5,958 bases of DNA. It comes from an uncultured Bacilli bacterium. Its GTDB lineage: Bacteria > Bacillota_I > Bacilli_A > RF39 > UBA660. The notes under the pieces were generated by a model. It searched no databases. It was not told the origin of the DNA and saw only the letters and a program-made list of their open reading frames with translations. The first letter of the stretch is position 1. Each line of letters starts with the position of its first letter. This document shows positions 1 to 4,947 of this stretch, one piece after another. The stretch lies in contig CANRJL010000068.1 in the NCBI GenBank assembly GCA_947630935.1, positions 1 through 5,958 on the forward strand. The letters run 5' to 3'. A program made the translations under genes and the position numbers.

Positions 1-25
1 GTTGTTTACGTCTATTTTTTTTTGC

Positions 26-58
26 AATAAAAAGAAGCGATGAATTTTACTTCATCAC
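26..58 (-). terminator. Candidate terminator downstream of the amidase gene
   Basis: Read on the minus strand, GTGATGAA (58-51) pairs with TTCATCGC (44-37) around a six-base loop. That gives eight pairs including one G-U, followed by a T-rich run (TTCTTTTTATT) at about 36-26. It lies some 70 bases past the amidase stop codon, so it could end that transcript. The stem is AT-rich and the T run is interrupted, so the call is tentative. Confidence 0.45.
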
Positions 59-87
59 CCCTTAATGTTTAAGAACCATAAATAGTG

Positions 88-114
88 AAAGACGAGTAAT
101 AGCTCGTTTTTTTT
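88..114 (+). terminator. Rho-independent terminator for a gene left of the window
   Basis: AAAGACGAG (88-96) can pair with CTCGTTTTT (103-111) around the loop TAATAG. The firm core is ACGAG/CTCGT, and it runs straight into eight consecutive T residues (107-114). This is a classic intrinsic terminator shape on the plus strand. It implies a plus-strand gene ending at or left of the window edge and converging on the amidase gene. On the minus strand the hairpin lacks a good T run, so it is probably mostly one-directional. Confidence 0.6.
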
Positions 115-130
115 GACAATAAAAAAATAC

Positions 131-1441
131 TTAGGGCATTTCTAAGTATTCTTTAAGAGCATTTGCTATTCCTGTGGCATATTTTTCTTCGTTTCCGACA
201 ATATTTTTTAAATCACTTTCATTGTTGACATATCCTAATTCTAATAAATAAGGTTCAGTAGTATTATTAGATTTGTTAAATGGGTTAGCAATTAAACCAT
301 TTTCAAGATTAGCATATCGGCCATCGTTTGTAGATTTGGTAGAAATTCCTCCTAGTTCTCTAATATTATAATAGTAAATCATTGATGTATCTTTATTGCT
401 TGGTTGAACTTCATCTTCTAAAATATCTTGTTCAGAGAAGAATCTTTGATATATTCCTGGAGCCACTTGATAAATTTCTTTGGGTGATATTTGCGTATTA
501 GCGTCGTTAATGATATTTTTAATTAAAATATTGGCAAAGTCAAATTCTATATCGTTTGCTACGTAAATTTCTAAACCTTTTAAATAATCTGTTTCATATG
601 CAAATGAATTATGATGAATAGCAAAATTAAACTTTGATTTTGTTTCGTTAGCTAATGTTGCGCTTCCGTGTGGTTCATAAATATTGACATATGAATCATC
701 GGTTCTAGTAATGGCTATTTTATATCCTTGTTGTTCCAAAATTTCTTTTAATTTCAGTGATACTTTTAAATTTAAATCTGATTCGTGATATTCGATATTG
801 TTTAACTTACCTGTTGCTCCTATATCACTTCCTCCATGTCCTGGGTCGATAGTAATGTCATAGACATTTTCAGGTAAGGGTGTTTCTTCTATTTTAAAAC
901 GTAAGGTAGGACATTCTTCATAAGTATTCCATTCAATATTAATTTTATTATTTTTTTGATTTTTGGTTAATGTATAATAATCGAGATTGCCATATTCAGA
1001 TTTATTTTCTATTGAATAATATTTAATAATTTCTTTATTATTTTCATTTATGGTTCCTTTAAAAACTAAATAATAAGTACCTTGAGGAATAGTTTCTAAA
1101 TTAAGGCCTTTGTTATTGAAGTTACTTGTTACAAATTCAAGATAGCCATCTTTTTCTTTAAGTTCTAAAGGAAGATTTACGTCTTCTTTTCCATTTGAGA
1201 GAACTAATTTGATATCTTCTAAATTATCTGGTGGGTCAAAAGTACCTTTTAGATTTAAATGAATTCCGTATATAGCTTCATATGTTAAAGAGGCATAGAC
1301 ACTTTTGTCTATTTTTTCTAAAAAAGTTTTTTCTTTAACAAAAAATAAGCGATATCCTAACCAAATTAAAAGTAAAAAGACAACTCCTAATAGTAGTGGA
1401 ATAAATATTTTTAAATATTTTTCTTTTATTCTTCGATTCAT
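131..1441 (-). CDS. Membrane-anchored N-acetylmuramoyl-L-alanine amidase (Amidase_3)
   Basis: This 436-residue protein should cleave the amide bond between N-acetylmuramic acid and L-alanine of peptidoglycan outside the cell. A basic N-terminus (MNRRIKEKYLK) precedes one hydrophobic segment at about residues 12-34. No clear cleavage site follows, so it is probably an N-in membrane anchor. Residues 40-190 form an extracellular region, possibly beta-rich, that I do not recognise. The C-terminal third is a zinc amidase. DPGHGG (199-204) supplies zinc ligand H202, E220 is the second ligand, the IHHN motif supplies H276, and E401 in LLELGY is the catalytic glutamate, so all expected residues are present. 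The start is supported by AGGTAGG (1457-1451), nine bases upstream. A closer ATG at 1449 is out of frame and too near that site. The gene is monocistronic here and divergent from the hydrolase. The catalytic family is confident. The exact role (cell separation, sporulation or turnover) is not shown. Confidence 0.92.
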   Translation of the reverse strand: MNRRIKEKYLKIFIPLLLGVVFLLLIWLGYRLFFVKEKTFLEKIDKSVYASLTYEAIYGIHLNLKGTFDPPDNLEDIKLVLSNGKEDVNLPLELKEKDGYLEFVTSNFNNKGLNLETIPQGTYYLVFKGTINENNKEIIKYYSIENKSEYGNLDYYTLTKNQKNNKINIEWNTYEECPTLRFKIEETPLPENVYDITIDPGHGGSDIGATGKLNNIEYHESDLNLKVSLKLKEILEQQGYKIAITRTDDSYVNIYEPHGSATLANETKSKFNFAIHHNSFAYETDYLKGLEIYVANDIEFDFANILIKNIINDANTQISPKEIYQVAPGIYQRFFSEQDILEDEVQPSNKDTSMIYYYNIRELGGISTKSTNDGRYANLENGLIANPFNKSNNTTEPYLLELGYVNNESDLKNIVGNEEKYATGIANALKEYLEMP

Positions 1442-1468
1442 TCTTTCATTCCTACCTTCATATATGGT

Positions 1469-1497
1469 ATTATATCAGAAATAATTGAAATTGACAA
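1469..1497 (-). promoter_or_regulatory. Sigma-A-type promoter of the amidase gene
   Basis: On the minus strand, TTGTCA (1497-1492) is followed after exactly 17 bases by a perfect TATAAT (1474-1469). This predicts transcription starting near 1462, about 20 bases before the amidase ATG and just upstream of its ribosome binding site. The -35 box differs from TTGACA by one base and lies within a 13-bp palindrome. Confidence 0.7.
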
Positions 1498-1500
1498 TTT
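1488..1500. repeat. 13-bp palindrome, possible operator, in the divergent spacer
   Basis: AAATTG-A-CAATTT is a perfect inverted repeat with a single central base. It covers the -35 box of the minus-strand amidase promoter and ends two bases before the AGGAGG of the plus-strand hydrolase gene. A regulator bound here could affect both genes. The arms are AT-rich, so chance is a real alternative, and no regulator gene is visible nearby. Confidence 0.3.
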
Positions 1501-1512
1501 TAGGAGGTAATA

Positions 1513-2571
1513 ATGAAAAATTTATTTCAGTATTTAAAAATTTATGGAAATTGTAGTTTTGAAGAAGTACCTTTTAATGATATAGATAGTCTTATTTTGA
1601 CGGAATTAGTATATGCTAAATTAAAAAATATAGCTCCGTATAAGAGATTTAGTAGTAAAAAGTTAAAAGATATTTGTTCTTTGTTTTTGGTTCAATATAG
1701 TAAAGAAGATTTTAAAAAAGAAGATTATTTATTTCCTAATTCATATCGGTTAATTGTTTTATTAGAGCATTGTACACGGTTTATGGATGCGAAGATTAGT
1801 CATTATATAGAAGAAGCAACAAGTGAAACGCAGTTTGGAGCTATGACTGTGCGATTTTCTAATGGCATTTGTTTTGTTGCTTTTGAGGGAACTGATAGTT
1901 CAATTGCAGGGTGGAAAGAAGATTTTCAATTGATGTATTTAAACCCCACTTTATCTCAAGAAAGGGGTCGAAAATATTTTAATGAAACTATTCATTTTTG
2001 GGATCGCAAAATTTATGTAGGAGGTCATTCTAAAGGTGGGAATATTGCAATGTATGCATATATGTATGCTAAACCTTCTATTAAAAAGCGAGTGCTTACA
2101 GTTTATAATTTTGATGGCCCTGGTTTTTTAAAGACAATTATGAATTCAAAATTATATACAGAAATGGCGAAGAAGTTAAAAATGTATGTTCCTGAACAAA
2201 GTTATTTTGGAATGATGCTAGGGCATACACATTATAATGTAGTTAAAAGTAATGGCTTTGGCATATTACAACATGATGGTTTTACTTGGAATTGTAAAGA
2301 TACTTCTTTTGAAAGGGGAACTTTATCGAAAAAAAGTAAAAATTTAGAAAAAAATTTAGAAAAATATTTAGAAACGATGAGTGATGATGATAAAAAATTA
2401 TTTGTTGAAACTTTATCGTTAGTTTGTGAACATTTACATATATATAATGTTATGCAATTTCGGGATATACATTTGCCTTCTATTATGCATTTTTTAAAGG
2501 AAATTAGGACAATTCCTGATGATATGAAGAAAAGATTTTTAGATGTTATTAAATTATTGTTATTTGGTTAA
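1513..2571 (+). CDS. DUF2974 (Mbeg1-like) alpha/beta hydrolase
   Basis: This 352-residue protein has the architecture of the DUF2974/Mbeg1-like family, common in Bacillota and related to lipases and esterases. The N-terminus carries the family's PFNDIDSLIL-type segment (residues 20-29). FEGTD (124-128) followed by GWKEDF (133-138) fits the oxyanion-hole region. GGHSKGG (170-176) is the nucleophile elbow with S173. FDGPGF (200-205) offers D201, and H254 in QHDGFTW is the likely catalytic histidine. The triad assignments other than S173 are inferred from family patterns. There is no signal peptide or clear membrane segment, so it should be cytosolic. AGGAGG at 1502-1507, five bases before the ATG, fixes the start. 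Residues 277-288 contain a short repeated NLEK/NLEK/YLET stretch in a lysine-rich helix. No convincing plus-strand promoter was found. The substrate is unknown and cannot be read from this context. Confidence 0.87.
   Translation: MKNLFQYLKIYGNCSFEEVPFNDIDSLILTELVYAKLKNIAPYKRFSSKKLKDICSLFLVQYSKEDFKKEDYLFPNSYRLIVLLEHCTRFMDAKISHYIEEATSETQFGAMTVRFSNGICFVAFEGTDSSIAGWKEDFQLMYLNPTLSQERGRKYFNETIHFWDRKIYVGGHSKGGNIAMYAYMYAKPSIKKRVLTVYNFDGPGFLKTIMNSKLYTEMAKKLKMYVPEQSYFGMMLGHTHYNVVKSNGFGILQHDGFTWNCKDTSFERGTLSKKSKNLEKNLEKYLETMSDDDKKLFVETLSLVCEHLHIYNVMQFRDIHLPSIMHFLKEIRTIPDDMKKRFLDVIKLLLFG
2341..2376 (+). repeat. In-frame 12-bp tandem repeat in the hydrolase gene
   Basis: Two identical 12-base units (AATTTAGAAAAA at 2341-2352 and 2353-2364) are followed by a degenerate third (TATTTAGAAACG, 2365-2376). 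They are in frame and encode NLEK, NLEK and YLET. Strand slippage would add or remove four residues without a frameshift. The segment lies after the proposed catalytic histidine, in a charged, probably helical part of the protein. Confidence 0.7.
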
Positions 2572-2595
2572 AGTTTATTTTTCTTAATTAAATTG

Positions 2596-2604
2596 TGATA
2601 TACT
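2596..2604 (+). promoter_or_regulatory. Extended -10 promoter candidate for the kinase gene
   Basis: TGATATACT is an extended -10 motif (TG, one base, then TATACT at 2599-2604). It would start transcription near 2611, just ahead of the AGGTGG ribosome binding site. No good -35 box lies 16-18 bases upstream, where the sequence is only T-rich. Cotranscription with the hydrolase gene across the 56-bp gap is also possible, since no terminator hairpin is visible between them. Confidence 0.35.
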
Positions 2605-2627
2605 TTTTGTAAGATAGGTGGTAAGGG

Positions 2628-3614
2628 ATGGAAAAGGTATGTGAGTATTGTTCTTCATCAGTTCTTGATTTAGAAAGTTTGCGGGATGAATTTGGCTTTA
2701 TTGATTTAACAAAATTAAATTTAAAATTTCCTTTATGGTCTAAAGAAAAATTAGGCAATCAAAAGCGAATTAAAAATTGGGTTCAATTTCAAAATCAAAA
2801 AGTACTTATTAAAAGCGCTTTTAATTTGGGAGACCAAAAAAATTATGGAATTTATGCAGAATTAATTGTGGAAGAAATTGGCAAGTTTTTAAATATTCCA
2901 ATGGCTCATTATGATTTAGTAAAATTAAAAGATATAGATGGTAATGAAGTTTGGGGAGTAATGTCATATATAATATATAATGATGAGATAGAATCTTTGA
3001 TGAGTGTTCATGATTTTATTGGAGAAGAACCATCAACAGTTAATTCTTTTTTAGATTCAACAGATTATTATTTTTGCATGAAAAAATTAGATATGGCATT
3101 ATCTAAAGGTGATATTTTAGATAAACGAAAAGTTATGATGGATTTTATGAAACGGCAGGCGTTTTCGATTTTAATGTTAGAAACTGATAAACATATTGAA
3201 AATTATTCATTTATTGTTAAAGAAAATTCTATTTGTTTAAGTCCTAATTATGATAGTGAAGCTTCATTGCTTTTAGATAATGATGTTGATACAATAGCGA
3301 TGTTGTTGGAAGATTATTATGCTCTGAAAAAAGTGACTAAGATTGCTCAGCCAAGAATTGGGTTAACTAAAAAGAGAGAAGACGGGGGCTTAGATTGTTT
3401 TTGGATGGATACATTAGAGGCATTGATTATTGAAGATGATGTTTATAACTATTGTGTTAATGTACTTGCTAAAGAAATTGATATGGATATGATTTTTCAT
3501 AATGTTGAACAACGAATAAAAGCAAGTTTACCTGAGAAAGTAAAATTAATTAGTAAATATGCTTACTTGTGTCGATTAGAAGAGTTTCGTAAAATATTAG
3601 ATGGAACTATTTAA
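2628..3614 (+). CDS. Orphan compact HipA-like protein kinase
   Basis: This 328-residue protein matches the HipA-family serine/threonine kinase fold. The key block is TDKHIENYSF (186-195) followed by LSPNYDSEASL (204-214), equivalent to the E. coli HipA catalytic and magnesium-binding loops. By that alignment from memory, D187 is the catalytic aspartate, N192 and D209 bind magnesium, and K62 in VLIKSA is the probable ATP-contacting lysine. The YAELIVEEIG helix (77-86) also fits. E. coli HipA has about 440 residues with its catalytic aspartate near 309. Here it is near 187, so the N-terminal HipA subdomain is absent, as in compact relatives such as Helicobacter CtkA or HipT-type kinases. The N-terminus has one CEYC (5-8) motif of unknown use. 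AGGTGG (2616-2621), six bases before the ATG, supports the start. No HipB-like helix-turn-helix gene lies beside it. The fold call is good, whereas toxin activity and target are unknown. Confidence 0.78.
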   Translation: MEKVCEYCSSSVLDLESLRDEFGFIDLTKLNLKFPLWSKEKLGNQKRIKNWVQFQNQKVLIKSAFNLGDQKNYGIYAELIVEEIGKFLNIPMAHYDLVKLKDIDGNEVWGVMSYIIYNDEIESLMSVHDFIGEEPSTVNSFLDSTDYYFCMKKLDMALSKGDILDKRKVMMDFMKRQAFSILMLETDKHIENYSFIVKENSICLSPNYDSEASLLLDNDVDTIAMLLEDYYALKKVTKIAQPRIGLTKKREDGGLDCFWMDTLEALIIEDDVYNYCVNVLAKEIDMDMIFHNVEQRIKASLPEKVKLISKYAYLCRLEEFRKILDGTI

Positions 3615-3620
3615 GGGTAG

Positions 3621-3649
3621 TTGACAAGCTAAAAAAATTGTAATATAAT
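3621..3649 (+). promoter_or_regulatory. Consensus sigma-A promoter of the pheST T-box leader
   Basis: TTGACA (3621-3626), a 17-base spacer and TATAAT (3644-3649) match the consensus exactly. The start site should lie near 3656. The -35 box begins six bases after the kinase stop codon, so the promoter is packed tightly against the upstream gene. Such strength suits an operon controlled by premature termination rather than by initiation. Confidence 0.92.
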
Positions 3650-3823
3650 CGTTTAGAAATTTGTTGATGAAGAAGTTATCTAGTAGGTAATTTGAAAATC
3701 TTTACAGGAAATTGTAGTCGGCGACTGAGAACTACAATAGAAAGTCAAATTACTGAATTTCAATAATGGAGTCAAATCGTGTAAGAGCGTTATCTTTGAA
3801 TGAGGTAGTAGAAATACTATGAA

Positions 3824-3855
3824 AAAAGGTGGTACCACGAGCAATTCGTCCTTTT
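3824..3855 (+). promoter_or_regulatory. T-box antiterminator
   Basis: AAAAGG (3824-3829) pairs with CCTTTT (3850-3855), and ACGA (3837-3840) pairs with TCGT (3846-3849). A seven-base bulge, TGGTACC (3830-3836), is left on the 5' side with a GCAAT loop. This is the standard T-box antiterminator geometry, in which the bulge captures the free acceptor end of uncharged tRNA. It uses bases 3838-3855, which the terminator also needs, so the two folds exclude each other. Confidence 0.85.
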
Positions 3856-3880
3856 AGGGAGGTTGTTCGTTTTTTATTTT
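3838..3880 (+). terminator. T-box attenuator terminator
   Basis: CGAGCAATT (3838-3846) and TCC (3849-3851) pair with GGA (3858-3860) and GGTTGTTCG (3861-3869). The CG at 3847-3848 is bulged and the loop is TTTTAG. Three of the pairs are G-U. A run of six T residues starts at 3870, then A and four more T. Charged tRNA-Phe should leave this hairpin free to stop transcription before pheS. It is also the first good terminator after the kinase gene. Confidence 0.88.
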
Positions 3881-3896
3881 AGAAAGGAAATGGATA

Positions 3897-4934
3897 ATGA
3901 AAGAAAAATTAGAAGTAATTCGGGCAGAAGGTTTAAAAAAGATAGAAATGGCTACGAGTTTAGAAGAAATTGAGGAAATTCGAAGAGCTTTAATGGGTAA
4001 AAAAAGTGAATTGAATGAAATTTTGAAATCTTTGGGTAATTTGTCAATAGATTTACGAAAAGAAATAGGAATATTAAGTACGGAAATTAAGAATGTTTTT
4101 TCTTCAAAAATAACTGAAAAAGAAGAAGAGCTTTTAGCTTCTTTAAGTGTTTTTGAACATCCTATTGATTTAACTTTACCTGGTAAAAAGGTATTGAATG
4201 GTTCATTACATCCTATTACGCAGATGTGTGATGATTTAAATGATGCTTTTTTGTCTTTAGGCTTTGAGGTATTTAGTGAGGATGATATTAGTAGTGAAAA
4301 ATTTGTTTTTGATAATTTAAATTTTGCTAAAGATCATCCAGCTCGGCAAATGATGGATACTTATTGGTTAAGTGGTACTGAAAATAAACAAGCGAATGAA
4401 CGGTTATGTTTAAGACCTCATTTAACTGGAGCATCTGTTAGATATTTATTAAAACATGGTGCACCGGCTCGTTTTGTTTATCCAGGAAGAGTTTATCGAA
4501 ATGAAGATGTTGATTCTGGTCATGAAAGAGCTTTTTTTCAATATGAAGCTTTGATAGTTGATAAGAATGTTTCTTTTTCATCAGGAATTGTTTTAATTAA
4601 AGCTATTTTAGAGAAGGTTTTTGGATGTGAAATTAAAGTGCGGATGCGTGAAGGCTTTTTTCCTTTTGTAGAGCCTGGTTATGAAATTGACATGGAATGT
4701 TTAGTTTGTAAAGGAAAAGGCTGCAAAGTTTGTAAGCATAATGGTTGGATAGAGGTAATGCCTGGAGGAGTTATTCATCCAAATGTTTTAAAATCAGCAA
4801 ATCTTAATCCAGATGAATGGACAGGTTTTTATATTAATATAGGTTTAGAAAGACTTGTAATGATGCGTTATGGAGTAGATGATATTCGTTTATTTCATAG
4901 TGCCGATTTGCGGTTTTTAAGCCAATTTAAGTAG
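3897..4934 (+). CDS. pheS: Phenylalanine--tRNA ligase alpha subunit
   Basis: PheS is the catalytic half of the cytoplasmic alpha2beta2 enzyme that charges tRNA-Phe with phenylalanine. Residues 1-85 form the charged coiled-coil arm that contacts tRNA. The class II core follows, with HPITQ (105-109) in the motif 1 region and DHPARQMMDTYW (146-157), typical of PheS. Motif 2 includes GRVYRNEDVDSGHERAFFQYE (197-217, arginine R201). Motif 3 includes GLERL (316-320). Cysteines 268, 271, 276 and 279 form a CxxC-x4-CxxC knuckle found in many bacterial PheS proteins. At 345 residues the length is normal. AAAGGA (3883-3888), eight bases before the ATG, supports this start. The ATG at 3890 is out of frame. 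The gene lies directly behind its T-box and 13 bases before pheT. Some core positions look divergent, for example NIGLERLVMMRYG where GMGIERLAMLKYG is usual. Confidence 0.97.
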   Translation: MKEKLEVIRAEGLKKIEMATSLEEIEEIRRALMGKKSELNEILKSLGNLSIDLRKEIGILSTEIKNVFSSKITEKEEELLASLSVFEHPIDLTLPGKKVLNGSLHPITQMCDDLNDAFLSLGFEVFSEDDISSEKFVFDNLNFAKDHPARQMMDTYWLSGTENKQANERLCLRPHLTGASVRYLLKHGAPARFVYPGRVYRNEDVDSGHERAFFQYEALIVDKNVSFSSGIVLIKAILEKVFGCEIKVRMREGFFPFVEPGYEIDMECLVCKGKGCKVCKHNGWIEVMPGGVIHPNVLKSANLNPDEWTGFYINIGLERLVMMRYGVDDIRLFHSADLRFLSQFK

Positions 4935-4947
4935 GAAAGGAGAAAGT

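Larger units (their letters stand above)
3656..3880 (+). ncRNA. T-box riboswitch, tRNA-Phe responsive
   Basis: This untranslated leader senses the charging state of tRNA-Phe and controls pheST by transcription attenuation. In Stem I, GTAATTTGA (3687-3695) pairs with TCAAATTAC (3745-3753). A distal hairpin forms from ATTGTAGT (3711-3718) and ACTACAAT (3731-3738). AGTA (3682-3685) lies on the 5' side of the specifier loop, and ATTTG (3659-3663) with CAAAT (3773-3777) could close the base. The opposing loop strand contains UUC (3759-3761) followed by A, a Phe codon as specifier. Stem III is TAGTA-GAAA-TACTA (3806-3819). The T-box motif AGGTGGTACCACG spans 3827-3839. Its UGGU (3830-3833) can pair with the tRNA end ACCA, and U3833 fits discriminator base A73. 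The downstream gene, pheS, agrees with the specifier. The exact 5' end is estimated from the promoter. Confidence 0.95.

Noticed and set aside
1438..1449. Minus-strand mini-ORF ATG-AAA-GAA-TGA overlapping the amidase start by ATGA
   Set aside because: It could suggest translational coupling, but its ATG is only one base from the ribosome binding site, too close for normal initiation. The same site is well spaced (nine bases) for the real start.
1491..1496. Plus-strand TTGACA as a -35 box for the hydrolase gene
   Set aside because: A -10 box 17 bases downstream would fall inside the start of the coding sequence (1514-1519, TGAAAA). The site is better read as the overlapping minus-strand TTGTCA of the amidase promoter.
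2585..2592. TTAATTAA palindrome between the hydrolase and kinase genes
   Set aside because: It is a short all-AT sequence expected by chance in this composition, with no terminator stem or T run attached.
2572..2627. Possible small antitoxin gene before the HipA-like kinase
   Set aside because: The gap is only 56 bases, with no room for a HipB-like protein and no start codon with a ribosome binding site other than that of the kinase.
3890..3892. ATG upstream of the pheS start
   Set aside because: It is out of frame with pheS and closer to the ribosome binding site than usual. The ATG at 3897 gives the normal PheS N-terminus.
3615..3896. Small protein gene in the 282-base gap before pheS
   Set aside because: The gap is fully explained by the promoter and T-box leader, and its secondary-structure pairing argues for RNA function rather than coding.
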